From Janthinobacterium sp. 64 (GTDB lineage: Bacteria; Pseudomonadota; Gammaproteobacteria; Burkholderiales; Burkholderiaceae_D), in contig NZ_PHUG01000001.1 in NCBI RefSeq assembly GCF_002813325.1, forward strand, positions 2,790,001 through 2,854,000: DNA of 64,000 nucleotides, in the 5' to 3' direction. Position 1 is the first letter of the stretch. Each line of letters starts with the position of its first letter. A model generated the notes under the pieces. The model worked only from the letters and a program-made list of their open reading frames with translations. It was not told where the DNA came from and made no database searches. Positions 44,511 through 53,550 of the stretch are shown piece by piece. Both the position numbers and the translations under genes were made by a program.

Positions 44511-45533
44511 TCAGGCGGGAGGATAGTCGGCCAGCAGGCGCTGTGCCGCGGCCAGCACTTCCGGCACGCCGGGCGGCGCACCCATGTCGCCCAGGTTGAT
44601 GATTTTCGGCGACCAGTTGCCTTCCGTTTTCCACAGCGGCGAATCGGCATAGATTTCCACCGTCGGACGCACAAAGGCGGCGGCGATATGCGTCAGGCCC
44701 GTGTCGACGCCGACCACCAGCGCCGCGTGGCGCGCCAGCAGGGTGGCATCGCCCATCGACAGCTTCGGCAGCACGCGCGCATTCGGCAGGCCGGCCGCCA
44801 GTACTTCTGCTTCCGCCTTTTCCTTGGGAGAACCCCAGGGCAGCAAAATCGGCATCGGTGCCAGCGCATGGCCCAGGGCGATCCAGTTTTCCGGCGCCCA
44901 TTTCTTGGCGTCGCGCGCGGTGCCGTGGAAATACACGCAGTATGGCGCCACGCCCATCCAGTCCGGGCGCGGCTCGCTGCCTGACACTTCCGGCAAGCCG
45001 AAATCGGCCGGCGTATCGAGCGTGTAGCCGAGTGCCGCGGCGGCCACCATGCGGCCGCGCGCTACCGCATGCGTGCGTGGATCGAGCGGAATGCTTTTCG
45101 TGTGAAAGATGCGCGAGATACCTTCGTAGCCCGAGCCCTCGCTGCCGTTGGCCAGGCCGACCTTCTGTCCGCCCGGCGCCAGGCGCGCGGCGCCCATGAT
45201 GATGCCCGTCTTGAGCAAGCCCTGGGTATCGAACACATAATCGTAGCGCGTCTGGCGCAGGCTGCGGAAGAAGGCGGCGATTTCCGCGCGCGTCTCCTTC
45301 TTGCCCAGGCCCTTGCGCCAGCGCCGCAGCGCAAACGGGAAGATGGTTCCCACGCGCGGGTTCAGGCGCACCAGGCTGGTGTAGCCCTCTTCCACCACCC
45401 AGTCGATGGTCGCGTTCGGGAAATGGCGGGCGATGTCCGCCACCATCGGCAGGTTATGCAGCACGTCGCCCAGCGAAGACACGCGCACCAGCAGGATTTT
45501 CAAGGGCGCCTGTGCGCCAGGTTGACCGGCCAT
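44511..45533 (-). CDS. waaC: Lipopolysaccharide heptosyltransferase I
   Basis: 340 residues of glycosyltransferase family 9. LKILLVRVSSLGDVLHNLPM is the N-terminal signature, and GVDTGLTHIAAAFVRPTVEIYADS is the ADP-heptose site, as in WaaC. It adds the first heptose to Kdo2-lipid A, using ADP-heptose made via gmhB. Four bases separate it from the phosphohexomutase upstream, and waaA follows. Confidence 0.93.
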   Translation of the reverse strand: MAGQPGAQAPLKILLVRVSSLGDVLHNLPMVADIARHFPNATIDWVVEEGYTSLVRLNPRVGTIFPFALRRWRKGLGKKETRAEIAAFFRSLRQTRYDYVFDTQGLLKTGIIMGAARLAPGGQKVGLANGSEGSGYEGISRIFHTKSIPLDPRTHAVARGRMVAAAALGYTLDTPADFGLPEVSGSEPRPDWMGVAPYCVYFHGTARDAKKWAPENWIALGHALAPMPILLPWGSPKEKAEAEVLAAGLPNARVLPKLSMGDATLLARHAALVVGVDTGLTHIAAAFVRPTVEIYADSPLWKTEGNWSPKIINLGDMGAPPGVPEVLAAAQRLLADYPPA

Positions 45534-45537
45534 GCTG

Positions 45538-46932
45538 TCAGAACGGCAGGACGGCGTCAGGCTTGGCGGCCAGGATCACGCTCTTGAACTGGCCCTGGAT
45601 GCGCGCCAGGGCTGCCGGCGTTTCCGCCTCGAAGCGCATGACGATCACCGGCGTGGTGTTGGACGAGCGGGCCAGGCCGAAGCCGTCCGCGTATTCCACG
45701 CGCAAGCCATCGATGGTGATGATCTGTTCATTGCCCGGGAAGACGGCGTCGCGGCGCAGCATGTCCATCAACGCAACGTTCTCGCCTTCCTGCAGTTTCA
45801 GGTGCAGTTCCGGCGTGCTGTCGGACTGCGGCAGGGAATTGAGCAGGGCCGAAGGATCGGCTTCACGCGTGAGGATTTCCAGCAGGCGCGCGGCCGAATA
45901 CATGCCGTCGTCGAAACCGTACCAGCGGTCCTTGAAGAAGATATGGCCGCTCATTTCGCCGCCCAGCGGCGCACCCGTTTCGCGCAGCTTGGCTTTTACC
46001 AGCGAGTGGCCGGTCTTGTACATCAGCGGCACGCCGCCATGTTTGCTGATCCACGGCGCCAGGTGGCGCGTGCATTTCACGTCGTACAGGATTTGCGCGC
46101 CCGGATGGCGGGTCAGCACGTCGGCGGCAAACAGCATCATCTGGCGGTCAGGGTAGATGATCTGGCCATCCTTGGTGACCACGCCCAGGCGGTCGCCGTC
46201 GCCATCGAAGGCGATGCCGATCTCCGCATCCGTCTCGGCCAGGCAGCGGATCAGGTCTTGCAGGTTTTCCGGATGCGCCGGGTCCGGATGGTGGTTCGGG
46301 AAATTGCCATCGACGTCGCAGAACAGTTCGATGACTTCGCAGCCCATGCCGCGGAACAGGTCGCCCGCGAAGGCGCCGGCCACGCCATTGCCGCAATCGA
46401 CGGCGATCTTGATCGGGCGCGCCAGCTTGACGTCGCCCAGGATGCGCTGCAGGTAGGCGGCGCGGATATCGTGCGTGGCATAGGCTCCCGGGTTGGCAAC
46501 GTCCTTGGCGCTGGCGCTGCCGTCGTGGGCGACGATGCTGTGGTACAGCGCCTGGATCGCTTCGCCGTGGATCGCTTCGCCCGCCAGCACCATCTTGAAA
46601 CCATTGTAGTCAGGCGGATTGTGACTGCCCGTGACCATGATGCCGGAGCGCGTGTCGAGCACATTCGTGCCGAAGTACACCATCGGCGTGGCCACCACGC
46701 CCAGGTCGATCACGTCGACGCCGGCCGCTTGCAAGCCCTGCGCCAGCGCTGCCGTCAGTTCCGGTCCCGACAGGCGGCCATCGCGGCCGATCACGACCCG
46801 CTGCTCACCCTTGGCCAGGGCGGCCTGGCCAAATGCCTGACCGATCTTGTAGGCCACGCTGGCATCGAGGGTTTTAGCAATGATGCCGCGAATATCGTAG
46901 GCCTTGAAGATCGTTCTGGACAATGGAAGCAT
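45538..46932 (-). CDS. Phosphomannomutase/phosphoglucomutase
   Basis: 464 residues from the ATG at 46932 (MLPLSRTIFKAYDIRGI); the frame is open upstream to 47019. The catalytic serine is in VMVTGSHNPPDYNGFK, the metal loop is AFDGDGDRLGV, and the sugar loop is GGEMSGHIFF. This matches the AlgC/ManB-type dual-specificity enzyme that interconverts mannose or glucose 1- and 6-phosphates for LPS and exopolysaccharide. It heads the waaC-waaA operon on the reverse strand. Confidence 0.92.
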   Translation of the reverse strand: MLPLSRTIFKAYDIRGIIAKTLDASVAYKIGQAFGQAALAKGEQRVVIGRDGRLSGPELTAALAQGLQAAGVDVIDLGVVATPMVYFGTNVLDTRSGIMVTGSHNPPDYNGFKMVLAGEAIHGEAIQALYHSIVAHDGSASAKDVANPGAYATHDIRAAYLQRILGDVKLARPIKIAVDCGNGVAGAFAGDLFRGMGCEVIELFCDVDGNFPNHHPDPAHPENLQDLIRCLAETDAEIGIAFDGDGDRLGVVTKDGQIIYPDRQMMLFAADVLTRHPGAQILYDVKCTRHLAPWISKHGGVPLMYKTGHSLVKAKLRETGAPLGGEMSGHIFFKDRWYGFDDGMYSAARLLEILTREADPSALLNSLPQSDSTPELHLKLQEGENVALMDMLRRDAVFPGNEQIITIDGLRVEYADGFGLARSSNTTPVIVMRFEAETPAALARIQGQFKSVILAAKPDAVLPF

Positions 46933-47031
46933 GGTGTGGGCGCTATCAGTATAAGTAAGGGTATCGATAAGGTGCCTGGCAAGGTACAGCGCGTGGCTGG
47001 CAGCTTGCCACTGCGCCAAGAGTATACCGAA

Positions 47032-47340
47032 TTATACGCGCAGCAGATCGATGGACTTGCCCGATTCCACCCACTGCCTGACCCACAGCGGCTGGCGACC
47101 ACGGCCTGTCCATTGTTGGGCAGCATTGTCAGGATGGCGGTAACGTACCGCGACTTTGCCCGTGCGCGGGTGCAAGCCGTCGAGTATCAGCTGTTTCAGC
47201 GGAATGCCCGCTTGCTGCGCGATGGCCATGATCTGTTCGCGCGCCTTGTTCAAATCTTCACGCTCGCGGCTGTTCAATTCCTGCTTCACATTATCTTCCA
47301 GCTTGCGCAATTCCAGCATCGTCATCGTCGACAGATCCAT
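47032..47340 (-). CDS. H-NS family nucleoid-associated protein
   Basis: 102 residues. The N-terminus (MTMLELRKLEDNVKQELNSREREDLNKARE in pieces) is the coiled-coil oligomerisation region; the C-terminal YRHPDNAAQQWTGRGRQPLWV is the H-NS/BpH3 DNA-binding motif of betaproteobacteria with the Gln-Trp-x-Gly-Arg-Gly-Arg core. It silences A/T-rich DNA. AAAGGAT precedes the start. An A/T-rich region and the fold-back at 47622-47783 lie upstream; both may be targets, by guess. Confidence 0.92.
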   Translation of the reverse strand: MDLSTMTMLELRKLEDNVKQELNSREREDLNKAREQIMAIAQQAGIPLKQLILDGLHPRTGKVAVRYRHPDNAAQQWTGRGRQPLWVRQWVESGKSIDLLRV

Positions 47341-47884
47341 CCTGTATATCCTTTATATTCAATTAAATAATAAAATCACGTGAAATATACTACATTGCAT
47401 AAAAATCCGCGCACGGTAACGTAATTCCTCGTCGCTTGAATGACAGGCCGCGATTTATTTACCGGCTCAACATTAAGATTAAATGAAGAATATGCCGAAA
47501 CCGCACGTGGAGACATGAATAAACAGGAATAAAATGACATTCCGGCTGGCATGGCACGATCATCGATTCCAACAAGTATGCCAGGCAATGATTATCGCGA
47601 TAAAGCAGCGACATATTCAGCTAAGTAGGTCGTGGAAAATTATTGTGAAGTTATGGCGAACAGAACCGGATGCTCTGCAAGGCGCCCGCTGCGACGCAGT
47701 GCGAGCACTGCTAGCAGCGGGCAACACCGCAGAGCGCCGGGTATGGAAGTCAGAAATCACAATAATTTATTGCGACCTACTTAAGTAATCCTCGGGAAAT
47801 TAAGAAGACGCTCACTACCAAGATATGCTTTAAGGGCAGCCATGCTTATAATGCCTGCGCGTAGTTCACTTCACCCTGGCACAT
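47341..47884. other. Intergenic region between the H-NS gene and apaH
   Basis: 544 bases. The left 270 are A/T-rich and must carry the H-NS promoter. The fold-back repeat lies at 47622-47783. A frame of 84 codons at 47534-47788 runs through the fold-back and is not considered coding. About 100 bases between the fold-back and apaH hold no strong promoter match. Confidence 0.55.
47622..47783. mobile_element. MITE-like fold-back element with near-perfect terminal inverted repeats
   Basis: 162 bases whose two ends are almost complementary over 27 bases: TAAGTAGGTCG at 47622-47632 pairs exactly with CGACCTACTTA at 47773-47783, and AAATTATTGTGA (47637-47648) with TCACAATAATTT (47757-47768). Inside, GCTCTGC/GCAGAGC (47672-47678/47729-47735), GCCCGCTGC/GCAGCGGGC (47684-47692/47714-47722) and GCAGTGC/GCACTGC (47696-47702/47705-47711) also pair. 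If AGTAGG...CCTACT are the ends, the flanking TA at both sides would be a target duplication, as for IS630/Tc1-type elements. No transposase is inside. A structured RNA is the alternative. Confidence 0.65.
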
Positions 47885-48724
47885 ATGAAAACTTACTTTA
47901 TCGGCGATCTGCAAGGCTGCCATGCACAAACCGTTGAACTGATCGAACGGATCCAGGCGGCAGCCGATGGCCCCTACCGCCTGCTGTTCGCTGGCGACTT
48001 GATCAACCGCGGTCCGGCCTCGCTGGCTACGCTGCGCCACGTACACGCGCTGGCGCAGCAAGGCCTGGCCGACAGCGTCCTGGGCAACCATGACTTGCAT
48101 TTGCTGGCCGTGGCCAACGGCATCCGCCCCGAGCATGCGTCCGATACGCTGGCCGAGATCCTCGACGCCCCCGACCGCGGGGAGTTGCTCGCCTGGCTGC
48201 GCCAGCGCCCGCTCGCCATGCAGCACCAGGGCCATGTACTCGTGCATGCGGGCCTGCTGCCGCAATGGAGCGCGGCCCAGGCCCTGTCCCTGAGCGGCGA
48301 AGTGTCCGCCATGCTGCGCAGCGACGAGTGGGTGGCCTTCCTGCGCACCATGTACGGCAACGAACCGGCCGCCTGGCGCGACGACCTGCAGGGCGCCGAC
48401 CGGCTGCGCTGCATCGTCAACGCCATGACGCGGCTGCGTTTTTGCACGCCGGACGGCGTGATGGACTTCAAGATGAAGGAGAGCGGCAGCCCGCCACCCG
48501 GCTCCGGCCTGCTGCCGTGGTTCGACGTGCCGGGACGGCGCAGCGCGGGCGACACCATCGTCTTCGGCCACTGGTCGGCGCTGGGACTGCAGTTGCGGGA
48601 ACACCTGATCGGCCTCGATAGCGGCTGCGTCTGGGGTGGAAAACTGTCGGCCGTGTGCCTGGAAGACCGCTCCTTGCTGCAGGTCGATTGCCCCGCCTTC
48701 CAGCAGCACAGCGGCAAGCGCTAA
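47885..48724 (+). CDS. apaH: Symmetrical diadenosine-tetraphosphatase
   Basis: 279 residues of the metallophosphoesterase group. [21 protein letters not shown] and SVLGNHDLH are the metal motifs, with [12 protein letters not shown] and WVDCGCVWGG-like [19 protein letters not shown] later. It splits Ap4A into two ADP and lowers alarmone-like dinucleotides and NAD/NpnN caps. The end of the fold-back element lies 101 bases upstream. Confidence 0.95.
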   Translation: MKTYFIGDLQGCHAQTVELIERIQAAADGPYRLLFAGDLINRGPASLATLRHVHALAQQGLADSVLGNHDLHLLAVANGIRPEHASDTLAEILDAPDRGELLAWLRQRPLAMQHQGHVLVHAGLLPQWSAAQALSLSGEVSAMLRSDEWVAFLRTMYGNEPAAWRDDLQGADRLRCIVNAMTRLRFCTPDGVMDFKMKESGSPPPGSGLLPWFDVPGRRSAGDTIVFGHWSALGLQLREHLIGLDSGCVWGGKLSAVCLEDRSLLQVDCPAFQQHSGKR

Positions 48725-48817
48725 ATGGCACGCATGGCGCGCATATGCTTAGTCGAAATCGGTCGTTGGCCTTGCCGCGCGCAGCCCGTATGATGCAGCT
48801 TTTGCCTGTGCGATCCC

Positions 48818-49738
48818 ATGCATCCTGATACCGACAGACTGGCGCGCTGGCTGCTCGGCAGCCTGGAACTCGACACCGCCGTCCTGCATGTGGGCCAGTA
48901 CTGCGGCCGCTGGCGCGCTTCCACGGCGGGGCGGGAACTGGGCAGCTTTCACCTGGTGCTCGACGGCCACTGCTATCTGCACCTCGATGGCGCGGCGCCG
49001 ATTGCGCTCGGCCCGCGCGACGGCGTCTTCCTGCTGCGCGACTTGCCGCACTTCCTCAGCCCCCACAGCGACCCGCTGCAGGCGGTCAGCGCGCAAGCGA
49101 TGCTGCCGCTGCAAGCGTCCACGGACCAGCCGGCGACGGCGCTGGCTTGCGGCTTCTTTCAATTTCGCGGCGCCCTCTCCGCGCTGATCGTCGACTCGTT
49201 TCCGCCGTATCTGCTGATACGCGGCGACGCGCACGCCTTCAGCGCCGCTGCCGCGCTGTTCGACCTGATCCTGGCGGAAGCGGGCGGCGATCCGGAACAG
49301 CCGTCACCCCTCATCGCGCGCCTGGTCGAACTGCTGTTCTTTTACCTGATCCGCCATGTGGCGCAGGGCGAGCAGGTGGCGGCCGGCCTGCTGTCGCTGC
49401 TGCACCAGCCCGCGTTTTCGCCGCTGCTCGAACGCATGCTCGACGCGCCCGCCGACGACTGGTCGATCGAGAACATGGCCAAGGCGGCGTGCATGTCGCG
49501 CGCCAGCTTCTGCAAGCATTTTGCCAGCGCCAGCGGCCACTCGCCGGCCCAGTTCCTGCTCCTGCTGCGCATGAAGATCGCCGCGCGGCGCCTGCACGAC
49601 GGCGTCTCCGTCGAACGCGCGGCCGAACTGGTGGGCTACCGGTCCCACGCCGCCTTCACGCGCGCCTTCAAGCGGGTCACGGGCGAGCAGCCGGGCGCCT
49701 ACCGGCGCGACCAGAGATTGCGCCAGCTAGCCAGCTGA
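48818..49738 (+). CDS. AraC-family transcriptional regulator with cupin sensor domain
   Basis: 306 residues. The N-terminal half (LELDTAVLHVGQYCGRW, LDGHCYLHLDG, GVFLLRDLPHFL) fits the AraC cupin-6 sensor; the C-terminal half has two helix-turn-helices (NMAKAACMSRASFCKHFASA and AAELVGYRSHAAFTRAFKR) and the terminal RVTGEQPGAYRR. It points towards the cluster at 49857, 118 bases downstream, and is a likely regulator of it, though it is not divergent. Effector unknown. Confidence 0.88.
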   Translation: MHPDTDRLARWLLGSLELDTAVLHVGQYCGRWRASTAGRELGSFHLVLDGHCYLHLDGAAPIALGPRDGVFLLRDLPHFLSPHSDPLQAVSAQAMLPLQASTDQPATALACGFFQFRGALSALIVDSFPPYLLIRGDAHAFSAAAALFDLILAEAGGDPEQPSPLIARLVELLFFYLIRHVAQGEQVAAGLLSLLHQPAFSPLLERMLDAPADDWSIENMAKAACMSRASFCKHFASASGHSPAQFLLLLRMKIAARRLHDGVSVERAAELVGYRSHAAFTRAFKRVTGEQPGAYRRDQRLRQLAS

Positions 49739-49856
49739 AGTCAAGGAACACGAAATCGCAGACGAACGAACACAAAACGACGACGCTGACGTCTGTTGCG
49801 TGCACGGCATGGCCGATATAATGGCCGGGTGACTTACCAACTTAGCAAGGTACCCC

Positions 49857-50411
49857 ATGTCCCGTCTGACGCTGCACACTCTCGATACCGCCCCGGCCGA
49901 TAGCCGCCCCTTCGTGGAAAAAGCCATCGCCAACAATGGCTTCCTGCCCAACCTGATCGGCGTGCTGGCCAATGCCCCGCTGGCCCTGGAAACCTATCTG
50001 ACCGTCTCCGGCATCAACGGGCGCGCCAGCTTGAGCCTGATGGAACGCGAAGTGGTGCAGATCACGGCCGCGCGCATCCACGGCTGCGATTTCTGCATCG
50101 CCGGCCATAGCGCCATCTCGCTGAAAAAAGCGGGCCAGACGCCGGACACGGTGCGCGCCCTGCAGCACGGCCAGCCGACGAACGACGCAAAACTCGACGC
50201 CGTCGCCGCCTTCGCCACGGCCGTCATCGCCACGCGCGGCGCCGTCAGCGACGCCGAATATCAAGCCTTCCTGGCCGCCGGCTACAACGAGCAGCAGGCG
50301 CTGGAAGTGGTGCTGGGCATCAGCCTGGCCACCCTGTGCAATTTCTCCAACAGCCTGGCCGGCACGCCCGTCAATCCGCAATTGACGCCCTACCTGCCTG
50401 GCGCCGTCTGA
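49857..50411 (+). CDS. Carboxymuconolactone decarboxylase-family (AhpD-like) protein
   Basis: 184 residues. The AhpD fold is recognised by REVVQITAARIHGCDFCIAGHSAI, with the C-x-x-C pair (CDFC) and downstream His that form a disulfide-based peroxidase or redox site. It opens a cluster: the next gene starts 2 bases after the stop. Family members act as alkylhydroperoxidases or in aromatic degradation; the CxxC suggests a redox role here. TAGCAAGG lies 10 bases before the start. Confidence 0.88.
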   Translation: MSRLTLHTLDTAPADSRPFVEKAIANNGFLPNLIGVLANAPLALETYLTVSGINGRASLSLMEREVVQITAARIHGCDFCIAGHSAISLKKAGQTPDTVRALQHGQPTNDAKLDAVAAFATAVIATRGAVSDAEYQAFLAAGYNEQQALEVVLGISLATLCNFSNSLAGTPVNPQLTPYLPGAV

Positions 50412-50412
50412 C

Positions 50413-51495
50413 ATGGGCCAGCTCAATCACTGGCTGCACACGCATGCCGACCAGCTCGACCAATCGTCGGAACTGGCTGAAGCCGTTTTGCCGGCGCTCG
50501 CTGGCGACCAGTTGCTGGCCATCGGCGTGCCGCGGGAACACGGCGGCGCGGGCGGCGACGTGCGCGACGCCATCGACGCCATCGCCAAAGTGGCCGAGCA
50601 ATCGGTGACGGCCGCCTTTGTCTTCTGGGGCCAGCGCTGCTTCATCGAATTCCTGCTGCAAAGCGAGAACCGCGCGCTGGCCGAGCGCCGCTTGCCCGGC
50701 CTGCTGGCAGGCACGCAGGCAGGCGCCAGCGGTTTGTCGAACGCCATGAAATTCTTGTCCGGCATCGAGCAGCTGCAAATCACGGGCGCGCGCCACGATG
50801 ACGGCCTGCTCGTCGACGGCGGCCTGGCCTGGGTGACGAACTTGCGCAAGGCGGGCTTCGTCGCGGCCGCCGCCGTGGCGCCCAACGACGGCGCGCCACC
50901 CGTCATCGTCGCCTTCGACAGCGGCACGGCAGGCGTCAAACGCAGCGACGACCTGGACCTGATCGCTCTGCGCGGCAGCAATACGGCTTCCGTCAAGCTG
51001 GCGCAGGTGCACATCCCCGCCGCGGATATCATCAGCGACAATGCGCCGGCCTGGCTGCCGCAAGTGCGCCCGTCGTTCCTCGGCATGCAGTGCGGCCTGT
51101 CGATCGGCCTGGCGCGCGCCAGCCTGGCAAAAGCGGCGCAGATTTCCGCCGGTTCGCGCAACCAACTCACGCCGCGCATCGAAGCGCTGCAAGCGACCTT
51201 GGAAGGCGCCGTCACGACCCTGCTGGCCGGCGTGCACGATGGCCGCTTCAGGACGCAGGCACCGGCCATGTTCCGCCTGCGCATACAGCTGGCCGACGTG
51301 CTGCAGCAGGCGCTGATGCTGGAACTGCAAGCCATGGGTGGCCGCGCCTATTTGAACGCCGAGCAGCAGGGCTTTGCCCGCCGCTGGCGCGAATCGTCGT
51401 TCATCCCCATCGTCACTCCCAGCCTGACGCAATTGCAGGCGGCCTTGCAGCTGTTCGACAGCCAGCAGGCGGCCAAGGCGGGAGCGTCGGCATGA
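50413..51495 (+). CDS. Acyl-CoA dehydrogenase-family flavoprotein
   Basis: 360 residues. AIGVPREHGGAGGDVRDAI and the middle beta domain (GLAWVTNLRKAGF) match acyl-CoA dehydrogenase N-terminal and middle domains; the C-terminal helical domain is present. Relatives near NitT/TauT transporters include DszC/SfnB-type flavin monooxygenases for organosulfur compounds, a plausible alternative to fatty-acid oxidation. The start is 2 bases after the AhpD-like gene, and the stop overlaps the ABC ATPase start as ATGA. Substrate not determined. Confidence 0.8.
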   Translation: MGQLNHWLHTHADQLDQSSELAEAVLPALAGDQLLAIGVPREHGGAGGDVRDAIDAIAKVAEQSVTAAFVFWGQRCFIEFLLQSENRALAERRLPGLLAGTQAGASGLSNAMKFLSGIEQLQITGARHDDGLLVDGGLAWVTNLRKAGFVAAAAVAPNDGAPPVIVAFDSGTAGVKRSDDLDLIALRGSNTASVKLAQVHIPAADIISDNAPAWLPQVRPSFLGMQCGLSIGLARASLAKAAQISAGSRNQLTPRIEALQATLEGAVTTLLAGVHDGRFRTQAPAMFRLRIQLADVLQQALMLELQAMGGRAYLNAEQQGFARRWRESSFIPIVTPSLTQLQAALQLFDSQQAAKAGASA

Positions 51496-52286
51496 GCGCG
51501 ACTGATTGGGCGCTGCAGGCACAGGACCTGAGCTACGCCTATCCTGGCACAGCGCCCGTGTTCCAGCACGTCACGCTGGGCGTGCGCAAGCGCGAAATCG
51601 TCTGTCTTCTGGGCGGCAGCGGCTGCGGCAAATCGAGCCTGCTGCGCGTGCTGGCCGGCTTGCAGCCGCCATCCACGGGCGAGATCCAGTTCCTCGACGC
51701 GCCCATGCGCGAGCCGGACCCGCGCAGCGCGCTCGTCTTCCAGCAAGCGAGCCTCCTGCCCTGGCTGAACGTCACGGGCAACGCCGGCTTCGGCCTGGAC
51801 TTCAAGCACCAGCCGCAGCTGACGCGCGCAGCGCATGAGGCGCGCGTGGCGCAAGCCATCGAAGCGGTCGGCTTGAAGGGCCGTGAAAAGCTGTATCCGT
51901 CCGCGCTGTCGGGCGGCATGGCGCAGCGCGTGGCCCTGGCCCGTGCTCTCGCGCGCGAACCGGAACTGCTGTTCGCCGACGAACCGTTTTCCGCCCTCGA
52001 CGCCATCACCCGCGCCGAGATGCAATCCTTGCTGGTCGACGTGGTGCACCGCTGGCACACGGCCGTGCTGCTCGTCACGCACGATATCGACGAAGCGATT
52101 CTCGTGGCCGACCGCATCTTGCTGATGGGCGGCAAGCCGGGCAACATCGTGCGCGAATGGCCCGTCGCCATCGACCAGCCACGCATTGGCCACAGCGCCG
52201 ACGTCATCGCCCTGAAAATGGACATCCTCGACGCCCTGCAGGCGCTGCAAAAGCAGGATCAAGCGCCTGCCTTTGCTCCCCATTAA
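51492..52286 (+). CDS. ABC transporter ATP-binding protein, NitT/TauT type
   Basis: 264 residues from the ATG at 51492. Walker A is GGSGCGKSS, the Q-loop VFQQASLLPWLNV, the signature LSGGMAQRVALARAL, and Walker B LLFADEPFSALD, followed by VTHDIDEAI. The LPWLNV sequence and length are those of SsuB/TauB/NrtD-like ATPases. With the binding protein and permease that follow it forms one importer. The first codons overlap the acyl-CoA dehydrogenase-like gene stop. Confidence 0.92.
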   Translation: MSATDWALQAQDLSYAYPGTAPVFQHVTLGVRKREIVCLLGGSGCGKSSLLRVLAGLQPPSTGEIQFLDAPMREPDPRSALVFQQASLLPWLNVTGNAGFGLDFKHQPQLTRAAHEARVAQAIEAVGLKGREKLYPSALSGGMAQRVALARALAREPELLFADEPFSALDAITRAEMQSLLVDVVHRWHTAVLLVTHDIDEAILVADRILLMGGKPGNIVREWPVAIDQPRIGHSADVIALKMDILDALQALQKQDQAPAFAPH

Positions 52287-52303
52287 TCGACCGGAACTTT
52301 CCC

Positions 52304-53548
52304 ATGACATTCGAAGATAAAAACAAACCCCTGCACATCTGCGCCTCGTCCGATTGCGACTGCGGCCTGACGCGGCGCGACTTCCTGCGCATGTCGGCCC
52401 TGGCCACGGCCAGCGTCGCCTCGCCCCTGCTGTTCGCCGGCGACGCCATGGCCCAGCAAGGCCCGAAAGGCGACGACCAACCCGTGAAAATCGGCTACCT
52501 GCCGATCACCGACGCCACCCCGCTGCTCGTCGCCCACGCTCGTAAAATGTTCGAAGCGGAAGGCTTGCAGGCCGAAACGCCACGCCTGTTCCGCAGCTGG
52601 GCACAGATCATCGAAGCGTTCGTCGCCGGCCAGGTCAACGTCATCCACTTGCTGTCCCCGGCCACCCTCTGGGTGCGCTACGGCGCCAAGTTCCCGGCGA
52701 AAGTCGTCGCCTGGAACCACGTCAATGGTTCCGCCCTGACGGTGGCCAACGAGATCAACAAGGTCTCCGACCTGGGCGGACGCACGGTCGCGATTCCCTT
52801 CTGGTACTCGATCCACAACATCCTGCTGCAGCAAATCCTGTCCTCGAATGGCTTGACGCCGGTCACGCGCGCGCGCAACGCGGCCATCAAGCCGAATGAA
52901 GTCAACCTGATCGTGCTGGCGCCTGCCGAAATGGTCTCGGCCCTGGCCAGCAAGTCGATTGCCGGCTACATCGTGGCAGAACCCTTCAATGCGGCGGCGG
53001 AAAACGCCGGCATCGGCAAGATCCTGCGCTTCTCGGGCGACGTGTGGAAAAACCATGCGTGCTGCGTCACTTTCCTGTCCGAGCGCGACATCAACACGCG
53101 TCCCGAATGGGCGCAAAAGGTCACCAACGCCATCGTCAAGGCGCAGCTGTGGACGCGCTCGAACCAGGTCGACACGGCCAAGCTGCTGTCGAACGTGGGC
53201 GAGCACCGCTACACGCCGCATCCGCTGCAGGTGCTGACCAAGGTGCTGGCCACCACCGATTACGCCGGCTACGAAAAGCAGGGCCTGATCGTGCACAAGA
53301 ACTGGCAGCAGCGCCGCATCGACTTCCAGCCGTATCCGTTTGCTTCGTACACGGAAGAACTGGTGCGCGCCATCGGCCGCACCAAGGTCGAGGGCGATAC
53401 GCGCTTCCTGGCCAACCTCGATCCGAAGTTCGCCGCGCGCGACCTGGTCGATGACCGCTTCGTGCGCAAGGCCATCACGGCAGTCGGCGGCCCGGCCGCC
53501 TTCGGCTTGCCGGCCAACCTGCTGCGCAGCGAAACCGTGGCGGTCTGA
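52304..53548 (+). CDS. ABC transporter substrate-binding protein, NitT/TauT type, Tat signal
   Basis: 414 residues. A twin-arginine signal (LTRRDFLRMSALATASVAS) is preceded by an unusual Cys-containing leader, HICASSDCDCG, at residues about 11-22. The mature domain starts VKIGYLPITDATPLLVAHARK, the pattern of COG0715 SsuA/NrtA-type proteins that bind sulfonates, nitrate or bicarbonate. FPAKVVAWNHVNGSAL and the Ile/Phe-rich middle are conserved. Tat export suggests a cofactor or fast-folding protein. Ligand unknown; organosulfonate is a guess from the flavoprotein neighbour. Confidence 0.85.
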   Translation: MTFEDKNKPLHICASSDCDCGLTRRDFLRMSALATASVASPLLFAGDAMAQQGPKGDDQPVKIGYLPITDATPLLVAHARKMFEAEGLQAETPRLFRSWAQIIEAFVAGQVNVIHLLSPATLWVRYGAKFPAKVVAWNHVNGSALTVANEINKVSDLGGRTVAIPFWYSIHNILLQQILSSNGLTPVTRARNAAIKPNEVNLIVLAPAEMVSALASKSIAGYIVAEPFNAAAENAGIGKILRFSGDVWKNHACCVTFLSERDINTRPEWAQKVTNAIVKAQLWTRSNQVDTAKLLSNVGEHRYTPHPLQVLTKVLATTDYAGYEKQGLIVHKNWQQRRIDFQPYPFASYTEELVRAIGRTKVEGDTRFLANLDPKFAARDLVDDRFVRKAITAVGGPAAFGLPANLLRSETVAV

Positions 53549-53550
53549 CG

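Noticed and set aside
45532..47370. Plus-strand open frame of 612 codons over the mutase and H-NS genes
   Set aside because: Antisense to two genes with firm motifs; no recognisable domain.
47534..47788. 84-codon frame between H-NS and apaH
   Set aside because: It reads through the fold-back repeat, so its sequence is constrained by pairing, not coding; no homologue recognised.
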